A stretch of DNA of 64,000 nt from Lachnospiraceae bacterium GAM79 (lineage in GTDB: Bacteria; Bacillota; Clostridia; Lachnospirales; Lachnospiraceae): contig CP085928.1 in assembly GCA_020735665.1 (NCBI GenBank), positions 820,001-884,000 on the forward strand, given 5' to 3'. This document shows, in pieces, positions 54,172-64,000 of this stretch. A program made the translations under genes and the position numbers. The stretch's first letter is position 1. Each line of letters starts with the position of its first letter. The notes beneath the pieces were generated by a model. That model saw nothing but the letters and a program-made list of their open reading frames with translations, had not been told where the DNA came from and searched no databases.

Positions 54172-54717
54172 ATGTTGACACAGTACGAAGAGAAAATGAC
54201 GAAGACAGTTGAAAACCTGGAAGGGGAATATGCTACGATCCGTGCAGGACGTGCCAACCCTAACATTTTAAATAAGATCAAGGTAGAATATTATGGTGTA
54301 CCGACACCGATGCAGCAGCTTGCAAATATCACCGTCCCGGAAGCAAGAACGCTGATGATCGCACCATGGGAGCCATCACTGGTAAAGGCAATCGAGAAGG
54401 CGATCCTGAATTCAGATCTTGGGCTGACACCAAACAATGACGGTAAGAACATCATCCTGAATTTCCCTGAACTGACAGAGGAAAGAAGAAAAGAGATCGT
54501 TAAGGATATTAAGAAAAAAGGTGAGAATGCAAAAGTTGCTATCCGTAATGTCAGAAGAGATGCAAACGATGCGATCAAGAAGATGGAGAAAGCCGGAGAT
54601 ATCTCAGAGGATGAATTAAAGACAAACGAGGATAAGATCCAGAAGATGACAGACAAGTATGTTGGTCTGATCGATAAGGCTATTGAGAAGAAATCAACAG
54701 AGATCTTAACTGTTTAA
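54172..54717 (+). CDS. frr: Ribosome recycling factor
   Basis: Frr splits the post-termination ribosome with EF-G. The 181-residue protein has TIRAGRANPNILNKIKVEYY, the PTPMQQLANITVPEARTLMI domain II segment, and VRRDANDAIKKMEKAG at the C-terminal helices. AGGAGG precedes the ATG. Confidence 0.97.
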   Translation: MLTQYEEKMTKTVENLEGEYATIRAGRANPNILNKIKVEYYGVPTPMQQLANITVPEARTLMIAPWEPSLVKAIEKAILNSDLGLTPNNDGKNIILNFPELTEERRKEIVKDIKKKGENAKVAIRNVRRDANDAIKKMEKAGDISEDELKTNEDKIQKMTDKYVGLIDKAIEKKSTEILTV

Positions 54718-54729
54718 TTTGGAGTAATT

Positions 54730-55458
54730 ATGAATAAAGAAATAAATGGAGAAATGATCAATATTCCTGAGCATGTTGCGATCATCATGGATGGAAACGG
54801 AAGATGGGCGAAGAAACGACTGATGCCAAGAACCTATGGACATTCAGAGGGCGCAAAGGCAATCGAGCGAACATGCGAGAATGCAGATGAACTTGGGATT
54901 AAATACCTGACTGTATACGCATTTTCTACCGAGAACTGGAAACGTTCAGTAGAGGAAGTATCTACGATCATGAATATTTTCCGCAAGTATCTGGTTGACA
55001 GCATCGAGCGATCCAATCGGAATAACATGCGTGTAAGGATCATCGGTAAGCGCGAGGATCTTCCGGAGGATATCGTGGAGAAGATGTATAATCTGGAGAA
55101 AGCTACAGCAAATAATACAGGACTTCAGTTTTCTGTAGCGATTAACTATGGCGGACGGGATGAGATCACAAGAGCGGTCAGACAGATTGCATCCGACTGT
55201 ATGGCTGGAAAGCTATCACCGGATGCGGTTACAGAGGATACAGTCAGTTCCTACCTTGATACAAAGGAACTGACGGATCCGGATCTGTTGATTCGTACCA
55301 GCGGAGAGCTTCGGACATCGAATTTTCTTCCATGGCAGATCGCATATTCGGAATTTTATTTTACGGATGTGTTATGGCCGGACTTTGATATGGACGAGCT
55401 GGTCAATGCATGCCGGTATTACAGTCATAGAGACCGTCGGTATGGCGGGGTAAAATAA
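54730..55458 (+). CDS. uppS: Isoprenyl transferase (undecaprenyl diphosphate synthase)
   Basis: UppS makes the C55 lipid carrier for wall synthesis. The 242-residue protein has IIMDGNGRWAKKR (catalytic Asp), GHSEGAKAIERTCENADELG, AFSTENWKRS and the C-terminal LIRTSGELRTSNFLPWQIAY with FTDVLWPDF. The start lies 12 bases after frr. Confidence 0.97.
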   Translation: MNKEINGEMINIPEHVAIIMDGNGRWAKKRLMPRTYGHSEGAKAIERTCENADELGIKYLTVYAFSTENWKRSVEEVSTIMNIFRKYLVDSIERSNRNNMRVRIIGKREDLPEDIVEKMYNLEKATANNTGLQFSVAINYGGRDEITRAVRQIASDCMAGKLSPDAVTEDTVSSYLDTKELTDPDLLIRTSGELRTSNFLPWQIAYSEFYFTDVLWPDFDMDELVNACRYYSHRDRRYGGVK

Positions 55459-55470
55459 AGAGGAAATAAT

Positions 55471-56268
55471 ATGTTTAAACAACGGGCAATCAGTGCAGTG
55501 ATCCTGGTGATCATTGCAGCAATCACACTTTATTTTGGCGGAGCACTTACATGTCTGGTAATGTGTGCGGTTTCGCTGATCGGTGTGATGGAGTTACTTC
55601 GTATATATGGGCTGAACAAGAAAGGACTTGGATATGCAGCTTACGGTGCAACGGTTTTTTATTATGCATTGTTGTATTTTGACCTGCATCAGTTTATATT
55701 ACCGCTGATCGCGGTTTATATGCTGGTCATCCTTGCAATCTATGTGCTCACATATCCGAATTACAAAGATAAAGAGATCATGGCGGCATTTTTTGCATTT
55801 GTATATGTAGGTGTAATGTTGTCGTATGTGTATCTCATACGAGATATGAAACATGGACTGATTCTTGTTCTGCTGATCTTTGTCAGCTCCTGGGGTAATG
55901 ATACCTGTGCCTATCTGGTCGGACGTGCGATCGGTAAGCACAAGATGTCACCGATCTTAAGCCCGAAGAAGAGTATCGAGGGCCTGATCGGCGGAATCGT
56001 TGGAGCAGGAATATTAGGTGTTGTATTTGGTTTGATTTATAATCATTTCATGCAGGTTGCACATTCTGTATGGATATTTGCATTGATCGGAGCTGTATGT
56101 GCGTTGCCTGCAGTTATCGGGGATCTGGCGGCTTCTGCAATCAAGAGAAATAATGATATCAAAGATTATGGCAAGCTGATACCGGGACATGGCGGAATCC
56201 TTGACCGGTTTGACAGTATTATATTTACAGCACCAATTATGTATTATCTTATATTATATTTGTTGTAA
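55471..56268 (+). CDS. cdsA: Phosphatidate cytidylyltransferase
   Basis: CdsA makes CDP-diacylglycerol for phospholipid synthesis. The 265-residue protein has seven or eight membrane segments and the family signature ASAIKRNNDIKDYGKLIPGH followed by GGILDRFDS near the C-terminus. Confidence 0.96.
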   Translation: MFKQRAISAVILVIIAAITLYFGGALTCLVMCAVSLIGVMELLRIYGLNKKGLGYAAYGATVFYYALLYFDLHQFILPLIAVYMLVILAIYVLTYPNYKDKEIMAAFFAFVYVGVMLSYVYLIRDMKHGLILVLLIFVSSWGNDTCAYLVGRAIGKHKMSPILSPKKSIEGLIGGIVGAGILGVVFGLIYNHFMQVAHSVWIFALIGAVCALPAVIGDLAASAIKRNNDIKDYGKLIPGHGGILDRFDSIIFTAPIMYYLILYLL

Positions 56269-56273
56269 TCAGA

Positions 56274-56335
56274 AAAAGCAGTGTGGGAGAGCGTACAGAT
56301 GAACTGTGCTCATAATTACGCTGCTTTTCCTTTAT
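56274..56335 (+). terminator. Structured hairpin between cdsA and dxr (terminator or attenuator)
   Basis: The outer stem aaaagcagtgt / acgctgctttt (one G-T pair) encloses a second hairpin, gagcgtacag with ctgtgctc. The tail is only moderately T-rich (ttttcctttat), so read-through is likely. Confidence 0.55.
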
Positions 56336-56408
56336 GTCGCATTGGAAATAGTGCAGACAGATAAAAATGTTAGATACAGATGTTTGAAATGGGTAAAGGA
56401 GAACAAAT

Positions 56409-57551
56409 ATGAAACATGTAGCTATCATTGGATCCACAGGATCTATAGGAACACAGACACTTGAGATCGCAAGATGGAATCAGGATATAAAAATCTGTGC
56501 TTTATCAGCAGGAAGAAACATAGACTTATTAGAGAAGCAGGCGAGAGAGTTCCGACCGGAGATCGTTGGTCTGTGGGATGAGAAGCTGGCAGATGAATTA
56601 AAAGATCGTCTGAAGGATATGGATATCCGTGTCGTATCAGGCATGGATGGGCTGATCGAGATTGCAGAATACAAGACATCGGATATATTAGTTACCGCTA
56701 TTGTAGGAATGATCGGTATCCGCCCGACTGTGGCAGCGATTAAAGCGGGAAAAGATATTGCCCTTGCAAATAAAGAAACTCTGGTTACAGCGGGACATAT
56801 CATTATGCCGCTTGCAAAGGAAAAAGGAGTATCAATCCTTCCGGTTGACAGTGAACATTCGGCAATCTTCCAGTCATTGCAGGGAAATACACATGATTCC
56901 ATTGAAAAAATTCTGTTGACAGCATCCGGTGGACCATTTCGTGGCAAGAGCAGAGAGTTTTTAAAGCATGTGAAATTAGAGGACGCATTAAAGCATCCAA
57001 ACTGGAGCATGGGAAGAAAAATCACCATTGATTCAGCAACGATGGTAAATAAAGGGCTGGAAGTTATTGAAGCAAAATGGTTATTTGATGTAGCCCCGGA
57101 AAATATTCAGGTTGTGATCCAGCCGCAGAGTATCATTCATTCTATGGTAGAATATAAAGATGGAGCAGTGATCGCACAGCTCGGTACGCCGGATATGAAG
57201 CTGCCGATCCAGTATGCGCTGTTCTATCCGGAACGAAGATACATGCCGGGAGATCGTCTTGACTTTACGAAGCTTTCATCGATTGTGATCGAGACACCGG
57301 ATATGGATACCTTTCTTGGGTTACGATATGCATATGAGGCAATCGGGATCGGCGGTTCGATGCCTACAGTATTCAATGCGGCAAATGAATATGCAGTAAA
57401 GCAGTTCTTAGACAGAAAAATCGATTTTCTTGATATCTATGATATCATCCGTGCATCCATGGATCATCATAATTTGATTGAAAATCCTGATATAGATGAG
57501 ATTCTTGCAACCGAGCAGGAAGTATATGAATTTATTGAAAGTGGGTGTTAG
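56409..57551 (+). CDS. dxr: 1-deoxy-D-xylulose-5-phosphate reductoisomerase
   Basis: Dxr converts DXP to MEP in the non-mevalonate isoprenoid pathway. The 380-residue protein has the NADPH loop GSTGSIGTQTLEIARW, ALANKETLVTAGHI, PVDSEHSAIFQ (metal/substrate), TASGGPFRG, and the HPNWSMGRKITIDSATMVNK stretch. AAAGGAG precedes the ATG. It heads a run with rseP, ispG and polC. Confidence 0.97.
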   Translation: MKHVAIIGSTGSIGTQTLEIARWNQDIKICALSAGRNIDLLEKQAREFRPEIVGLWDEKLADELKDRLKDMDIRVVSGMDGLIEIAEYKTSDILVTAIVGMIGIRPTVAAIKAGKDIALANKETLVTAGHIIMPLAKEKGVSILPVDSEHSAIFQSLQGNTHDSIEKILLTASGGPFRGKSREFLKHVKLEDALKHPNWSMGRKITIDSATMVNKGLEVIEAKWLFDVAPENIQVVIQPQSIIHSMVEYKDGAVIAQLGTPDMKLPIQYALFYPERRYMPGDRLDFTKLSSIVIETPDMDTFLGLRYAYEAIGIGGSMPTVFNAANEYAVKQFLDRKIDFLDIYDIIRASMDHHNLIENPDIDEILATEQEVYEFIESGC

Positions 57552-57554
57552 TTT

Positions 57555-58652
57555 TTGAATATCATATTAATCATACTAGTCTTTGGTGTCATCATTTTCT
57601 TTCATGAGCTGGGACATTTTATCGTAGCAAAGATCAATCATATCACAGTAAAAGAGTTTTCGATGGGATTCGGACCGAAGCTATTTCAGTTTCATAAGAA
57701 AGAAACACAGTATACGCTGCGGCTGATTCCGCTTGGCGGCTATTGTATGATGCTCAGCGAAGATGATGAAGAAAACGAAAATGATGAGAATTCCTTTGAG
57801 AAGAAATCCATCTGGGCAAGAATGGCGGTTGTACTTGCAGGACCTGCCATGAACTTCGTGATCGCATTTTTATTTTCCATGGTGATCATTCATTTCTGTG
57901 GAAGTGATCCTGCGATCATAGGAGCAGTATACAATAAAGATAATATTGAAAAATACCAGATCAAAAATGCCGAGGAATATTTTAATGGTGTATATCCGGC
58001 GGAAGAAGCCGGGATATCAGATGGCGACCGGGTATTGAAAATCGAGGGAAGCACGGTTAAGAATTTCCGTGAGTTACAGATCTACCTTCAGATTTATGGA
58101 GATGGTTCACCGATCGATCTGACACTTGAGAAAGAAGACGGAACGGTCTATGATACGACGGTATATCCGGCAAAGACACCGGATGGCTATAAGATCGGAA
58201 TAATGAGTGTCGGTTATCAGCTCCCGAAGAACTTTGGAGAGCTTTGTAAATATTCTGCTTATGAGACCAGATACTGGGTAAAAGCAACCTTCTTAAGTCT
58301 GAAGCTGATCGTTACCCGTCAGGTAAGTTCGGATGAAGTATCCGGCCCGGTCGGAGTAGCGAAGAACATGAACGATACCTTCAATGAGGCAGCAAAGAGC
58401 AGTGTGCTCGATCTGTTCTTAAACTGGATGAATTATATCGTACTGCTGTCGGCAAACCTTGGCGTTATGAACCTGCTGCCGATACCGGGCTTGGATGGAG
58501 GACGATTTATCTTCCTGTTAATTGAAGCAGTAACGAGAAAGAAGGTTCCGAAGGATAAGGAGAATATCGTGACGCTGATCGGATTTGTTCTGGTTATGCT
58601 GTTGATGGTTGTGATATTATTTAACGATATCAAGAACGTATTCTTTCATTAG
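57555..58652 (+). CDS. rseP: Site-2 membrane metalloprotease (RseP/RasP type)
   Basis: This M50 protease cleaves transmembrane segments of anti-sigma factors or signal peptides. The 365-residue protein has HELGH zinc motif at residues 17-21 in the first membrane span, a FSMGFGPKLF segment, a PDZ domain (about residues 140-210), and the second metal motif in LPIPGLDGGRFIF. The start is TTG 57555, three bases after dxr, with no strong ribosome site, suggesting coupling. Confidence 0.95.
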   Translation: MNIILIILVFGVIIFFHELGHFIVAKINHITVKEFSMGFGPKLFQFHKKETQYTLRLIPLGGYCMMLSEDDEENENDENSFEKKSIWARMAVVLAGPAMNFVIAFLFSMVIIHFCGSDPAIIGAVYNKDNIEKYQIKNAEEYFNGVYPAEEAGISDGDRVLKIEGSTVKNFRELQIYLQIYGDGSPIDLTLEKEDGTVYDTTVYPAKTPDGYKIGIMSVGYQLPKNFGELCKYSAYETRYWVKATFLSLKLIVTRQVSSDEVSGPVGVAKNMNDTFNEAAKSSVLDLFLNWMNYIVLLSANLGVMNLLPIPGLDGGRFIFLLIEAVTRKKVPKDKENIVTLIGFVLVMLLMVVILFNDIKNVFFH

Positions 58653-58679
58653 ATGAATAGGAGTTAAACAGGAGTTAAT

Positions 58680-59738
58680 ATGTACAGAGATCATACAAAA
58701 GTTATCAAGATAGGAGACCGGGTGATCGGTGGTGGGAATCCGATCCTGATCCAGTCGATGACAAATACAAAAACCAGTGATATAGATGCTACAGTTGCAC
58801 AGATCTTAAAACTTGAAAAGGCAGGCTGTGACATCATCAGAAGCACCGTAAATGATGATGCGGCAGCGGCAGCGATCCCTGCGATCAAGAAACAGATCCA
58901 TATTCCGCTGGTTGCAGACATTCATTTTGATTACCGTCTGGCGATCGCAGCGGCTGAGGCGGGAGCAGATAAGATCCGTATCAATCCGGGTAATATCGGT
59001 GGTAAGGATAAGCTGGCACAGGTAGTAGCGGTATGTAAGGAACGGAATATACCGATCCGTGTCGGTGTAAACAGCGGTTCCCTTGAAAAAGAATTAGTTG
59101 AAAAATACCATGGCGTGACAGCGGAAGGAATCGTTGAGAGTGCGTTGGATAAGGTTCATATGATCGAAGACTGCGGATATGACAATATGGTCATCAGTAT
59201 TAAATCTTCCGATGTTATGATGTGTGTAAAAGCACATGAGCTGATCGCAGATCAGACGAATTATCCGCTGCATGTGGGTATCACGGAATCCGGTACGGTT
59301 ATGAGCGGTAATATCAAATCCTCCGTAGGACTTGGTATTATCCTGCATGAGGGAATCGGAGATACGATCCGTGTATCCTTAACAGGGGATCCGGTCAATG
59401 AGATCATGACAGCAAAGATGATCTTAAAGACGCTTGGACTCCGTACAGGAGGAATCGAACTTGTGTCCTGCCCGACCTGTGGAAGAACGGAGATTGATCT
59501 GATCGGACTGGCAGAACAGGTAGAAAAGCTGGTTGCCGATTATGATCATCTGAATATCAAGGTTGCTGTTATGGGCTGTGTTGTAAACGGACCGGGCGAA
59601 GCAAAGGAAGCAGATCTTGGAATTGCGGGCGGAAAAGGCTGCGGTATCCTGATCAAAAAAGGCCAGATCATAAAGAAGATCGACGAGAAAGATATATTAT
59701 CAACATTAAAGTACGAGTTAGATAACTGGAGTGAATAG
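58680..59738 (+). CDS. ispG: 4-hydroxy-3-methylbut-2-enyl diphosphate synthase (flavodoxin)
   Basis: IspG is a 4Fe-4S enzyme of the MEP pathway. The 352-residue protein has NPILIQSMTNTKTSDIDATV, VADIHFDYRLAI, RINPGNIGG, RVGVNSGSLEK and the cluster ligands in SCPTCGRTEIDL and AVMGCVVNGPGEA. It lies between rseP and polC, as in other Firmicutes. Confidence 0.97.
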   Translation: MYRDHTKVIKIGDRVIGGGNPILIQSMTNTKTSDIDATVAQILKLEKAGCDIIRSTVNDDAAAAAIPAIKKQIHIPLVADIHFDYRLAIAAAEAGADKIRINPGNIGGKDKLAQVVAVCKERNIPIRVGVNSGSLEKELVEKYHGVTAEGIVESALDKVHMIEDCGYDNMVISIKSSDVMMCVKAHELIADQTNYPLHVGITESGTVMSGNIKSSVGLGIILHEGIGDTIRVSLTGDPVNEIMTAKMILKTLGLRTGGIELVSCPTCGRTEIDLIGLAEQVEKLVADYDHLNIKVAVMGCVVNGPGEAKEADLGIAGGKGCGILIKKGQIIKKIDEKDILSTLKYELDNWSE

Positions 59739-59742
59739 AACG

Positions 59743-62700
59743 TGCCGGTAGAAGCAAAATTATTTTTTGAAGTATTTCCTGAACTGAATATGGATAAAGA
59801 GCTGTCTTCCCTGTTTGAGGATACGATGATCGAAAAGGTGGTAATGAAGCAGGCAGAACGCCAGCTTATTATCAGCCTGCTGTCGAAGCACCTGATCAGC
59901 CGCCCGAAGATTGTACAGGTGGAAGATATCATTTGCGGACATTTATTTCGTGGACGTGGTTATAAGGTCATCATTGATGACCGTTATGAGCTGTCTTCCC
60001 AGTACAATACCAGAACCTTAACAGAGGTATATAAGGACAGTATCTTGTATGATGTCGAGAAGATCAGTCATGTTGGATATCGTTTATTAAAGCGGGCAGA
60101 ATGGTATTATGCAGATGATATTATCACGCTTGCGATGGAAGACAGTAAGCTTTCAAAGAGCCATTCAATCGGGATCAAAAAATATCTGGAGGAGACCTAT
60201 AAGAAACGGTTCGGTATGGATATCAAGGTCGGTTTTGATTATACGGAATCTGATAAAGAGATGCTCCGCCGTGCAAATGAACAGAAGATGAAGCTTGAGA
60301 TCGAGGCAATCTTAAGTAATGTACATGAGGATGCGGATCTGACCTTGGATGGTAAATCAGTAGATAAAAAGAAGCTGGTCGGAGAAGGCAAGAAGGATGC
60401 TCCGGCTGAAAAGAAAGCACCTGCACAGGACGAAAAGCCGAAGGAGACATTTGCCGCCAGAAGGAAGAAATATACCTCGAATGATCCGGATGTATTCTAT
60501 GGCAGAGACTGCGAAGGGGAACTGGTAAAGATTTCTACATTAGTAGATGGTATCGGTGAAGTCTGTATTCATGGCCAGTTGATCAAGATGGAAGAAAAGG
60601 TTCTCCGAAATGGTAAGACTTTATTCATCTGCAATATTACGGATTTTGAAGATACGATCGCATTTAAGATATTTGCATCAGAGGATGATGCGCCGGTTTA
60701 TAAGGATGAGTTAAAAGAAGGAAGCTTCTATCGGTTAAAGGGTGTGCCGTTATACGATACTTTTTCCAAGGAGTTAAATATTGCATCTGTGCGTGGTATC
60801 AAGCATATACCGGATTTCCGTGTGCCAAGAGTTGACACATCACTTGAAAAACGTGTGGAATTACATATGCATACGGTTATGAGCGAGATGGACAGTGTTG
60901 TTGATATCGAGAAGATCGTGAAACGTGCAAATGACTGGGGACACCCGGCGATTGCAATCACGGATCACGGCGTTGCACAGGCGTTCCCGATCGCAGCACA
61001 TGCAAAGGGTATGAAGGATGGCTTTAAACTGATCTTTGGCTGTGAGGGATATTTTGTCGATGACCTGAAGAATCTGGTCATCAATCCCAAAGGACAGGAT
61101 CTGAATACAGAATATATCGTATTCGATATCGAGACGACCGGTCTTAGTCAGAAGAAGAATAAGATCATAGAGATCGGAGCTGTAAAGGTAAAAGATGGAG
61201 AGGAGATCGATCGTTTCTCGGAATTTATCAATCCGGAAGAACCGATCCCTTATAGTATAGAGCAGTTGACTTCCATTACAGATGAGATGGTTATGCATGC
61301 ACCGACCGTCGACGTGATCCTGCCGAAGTTTTTGGAATTCTGTGGTGATGATATCGTTGTTGCACATAATGCAGCATTTGATACCGGATTCATCAAGAAA
61401 AATGCCAAAGATCTTGGAATGAAATTCGATAATACGATCATGGATACCATGACACTCAGCCATGTGTTATTGCCGGAGCTTGGTAAGTTTACACTGGATC
61501 GTGTCTGTAAGGCGTTAAATGTAAAAAATGAACATCATCACCGTGCTGTTGATGATGCAAATGCAACCGCAAAAATTTTCGTAAAATTATATGAGATGTT
61601 AGTGGAACGTGGCGTAAAGACGGTGGAGGATGTAAATGAATTAGGTTCTGCATCGGATGATACGATCAAAAAAGGCAGAACATATCATGGCATCATTCTG
61701 GCAAAAAATGAGATCGGCCGTGTGAATCTGTATCGTCTGATTTCTGAAGCGCATGTCAGATACTTCAACCGCAGACCGCGTATGCCTATGAGCATGATCA
61801 ATAAATACAGAGAAGGACTGATCTTAGGTTCTGCCTGTGAAGCAGGTGAGCTGTTCCGTGCGGTCGTAGATGATGCACCGGATGAAGAAATTGCAAGACT
61901 TGTTAATTTCTTTGATTATCTGGAGATACAGCCGATCGGAAATAACGAGTTTATGACCAGAAAGAAGGAGAATCCTTGTACGATCGAGGATCTTCAGAAT
62001 TATAATAAGCGTATCGTGGAGCTTGGACGATTATTTAATAAGCCGGTTGTTGCAACCTGTGATGTCCATTTCCTTGATCCGGAAGACAGTATCTATCGTG
62101 CGATCATCATGAAAAGTAAAGGTTTTGAGGATGCAGTTAATCAGCCTCCGCTTTATTTCAGAACGACGGAAGAAATGTTGGCGGAATTCGAATATCTGGG
62201 AAGTGAGAAAGCCAGAGAGGTTGTTATCACGAATACAAATCTGATCGCGGATATGGTGGAATATATGGACCCGGTTCGACCGGATAAAGCACCGCCTATC
62301 ATCGAGAATTCAGATGAGACACTTACGAATATCTGTTATGAAAAGGCTCATAAGATCTATGGACCGGATCTGCCGGAGGTCGTTGTAGAACGACTGGAAC
62401 GTGAGTTACATTCCATTATATCAAATGGATTTGCCGTTATGTATATCATTGCACAGAAGCTTGTGTGGGATTCCAACGATCATGGCTATCTGGTTGGTTC
62501 CAGAGGATCTGTAGGTTCTTCCTTCGTAGCAACGATGGCAGGTATCACAGAGGTAAATCCGTTGTCGGCACATTATATTTGTCCGGAGTGTCATTTTGTT
62601 GATTTTGATTCCGAGCTTGTAAAATCATATTCCGGTATGTCGGGATGTGATATGCCGGATCGTGACTGCCCTCGATGCGGTCATCCACTGATCAAAGAGG

Positions 62701-64000
62701 GACACGATATTCCGTTTGAAACCTTCCTTGGATTCAAAGGAGATAAGGAGCCGGATATCGATCTGAACTTCTCCGGTGAATATCAGTCATGTGCACATGC
62801 TTACACAGAAGTATTATTCGGTAAGGGTAAGGCATTCCGTGCAGGAACTGTAACAACGGTAGCAGATAAGACAGCGTATGGTTATGTATATAATTACTTC
62901 AAAGATCTTGCAAAGGATGAAGCGAGAGCAGAAGCTACGGCAATGGGAGATCTGACCCAGAAGGAGATCGAGAAATATGTCGATGAAAAGGCTATCGTCA
63001 CGAAACGAAGCTGTGAGATGGAACGTCTGGCAATCGGCTGTACCGGCGTTAAGCGTTCGACCGGACAGCATCCGGGTGGTATGATCGTTCTTCCAAGGCA
63101 TGAGGAGATCTATTCCTTCACACCAATCCAGAAGCCGGCAAATGATATGACGACGGATGTCGTAACATCTCATTTCGAGTACCATTCGATCGATCATAAC
63201 CTGTTGAAGCTTGATATTCTCGGTCATGATGATCCTACGATGATCCGAAGACTGGAGGATCTGACCGGTCTTGATGCAACCACGATCCGGTTAGATGATC
63301 CTGATGTTATGGCGTTGTTCCATGGAACAGAAAGTCTTCATATTACACCGGAGGATATCAATGGCATTCCGCTTGGCAGTCTGGGTGTGCCGGAGTTCGG
63401 TACGGATTTCGCCATGCAGATGTTAATTGATGCAAATCCACAGAACTTCTCGGATCTGGTGCGAATCGCAGGTCTGGCGCATGGTACGGATGTATGGCTT
63501 GGAAATGCACAGGAGCTGATCAAATCCGGTCAGTGTACGATCTCGACCGCAATCTGTTGTCGAGATGATATCATGGTATATCTGATCCATATGGGCCTGG
63601 AATCCGGTACAGCGTTCCAGATCATGGAGAATGTCCGAAAAGGTAACGTAGCTAAAGGCAAATGTGCAAAATGGGAAGAATGGAAAGAGGATATGAAGGC
63701 ACATGGTGTACCGGACTGGTATATCTGGTCGTGCCAGAAGATCAAATACATGTTCCCGAAAGCCCATGCGGCGGCTTACGTTATGATGGCGTGGAGAATT
63801 GCATATTTTAAGGTGAATTATCCGCTTCAGTATTATGCAGCGTTTTTCAGTATCCGTGCATCAGCCTTCAGTTACGAGATGATGTGCTTTGGAAAAGAAA
63901 AGGTACTGTATCATATCAATATGATACAGAGTATTGATAAGAATAAACGAACCGCAAAGGATGAAGATAAGTTAAAGGATCTGAAGCTGGTTCTTGAGAT
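59743..64000 (+). CDS. polC: DNA polymerase III alpha subunit, PolC type (3' end outside window)
   Basis: PolC is the main Gram-positive replicative polymerase with built-in proofreading. At least 1419 codons are present and the frame is open at the window edge. The order is: N-terminal domain (1-230), OB fold (about 260-340), PHP domain beginning VELHMHTVMSEMDSV (about 370), and a DnaQ-type exonuclease with FDIETTGLS (about 462) inserted in the PHP domain. The polymerase core contains the zinc-binding CPECHFVDFD and CPRCGHPL (about 945-985), and GSRGSVGSSFVA and PDIDLNFSGEY. GTG 59743 follows the ispG stop by four bases; its ribosome site is weak. Confidence 0.96.

Noticed and set aside
56480-57028. 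182-codon minus-strand frame inside dxr
   Set aside because: It is antisense to a complete, motif-bearing dxr.

Overview
The window looks like a chromosome segment of an anaerobic gut Firmicute of the family Lachnospiraceae (Clostridia). This rests on the moderate A+T bias, Gram-positive gene order (def-fmt-rsmB-rlmN-phosphatase-prkC-rsgA-rpe-thiN and pyrH-frr-uppS-cdsA-dxr-rseP-ispG-polC), PolC-type replicase, and families typical of this group (DUF5688, DUF1292, the GGGtGRT protein with its NifU-like partner, SEC-C proteins). The genus cannot be fixed from the sequence alone; Coprococcus-like relatives are a guess.

Layout. 1-1541 is the 3' half of a 23S rRNA gene, ended by a terminator with no 5S gene between. 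2.0-13.9 kb is metabolic: proA; iorA-iorB-paaK (aromatic 2-oxoacid to aryl-acetate chemistry); on the minus strand a cytidylate-kinase-like protein and an SLC13/ArsB-type carrier; tgt-yajC; a PHP-domain phosphoesterase; and the NifU-like/GGGtGRT pair, which has the codon use of a highly expressed locus. 14.0-19.8 kb is an accessory, decaying region: a broken probable toxin-immunity remnant, a 55-codon gene between two promoter-like direct repeats, a frameshifted TetR gene behind an intact operator, an intact TetR gene with a near-consensus promoter, a Vat/CatB-type xenobiotic acetyltransferase, a MATE efflux pump, and a sensor pseudogene.

19.8-33.2 kb returns to core genes: hisC, a DUF5688 protein, a TetR regulator, a lone receiver protein, rarA, a SEC-C protein, a UvrD-like helicase convergent with a DUF1292 gene, glgA, rqcH, and yicC-gmk-rpoZ. 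33.3-46.2 kb is one long co-directional run (murE, priA, def, fmt, rsmB, rlmN, PP2C phosphatase, prkC, rsgA, rpe, thiN) joining wall synthesis, translation initiation, rRNA modification and Ser/Thr kinase signalling. 46.3-53.3 kb holds a minus-strand Na/Pi cotransporter, an SSS-type symporter, rlmH facing a second rlmH-like gene, a Cof-type HAD phosphatase and an LCP wall-polymer ligase. 53.4-64.0 kb is the pyrH...polC run, with polC cut by the window edge.

The observations I rate highest are: two convergent RlmH-family genes with complementary defects (one lost the C-terminal tail, the other has a degenerate SAM-binding knot but keeps the tail); a 16-bp perfect inverted repeat that gives two unrelated convergent proteins the same last five residues; the unexplained NifU-like/GGGtGRT pair; and the decaying toxin/regulator/resistance region at 14-19.8 kb. 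All calls come from reading the sequence; no database search was run.
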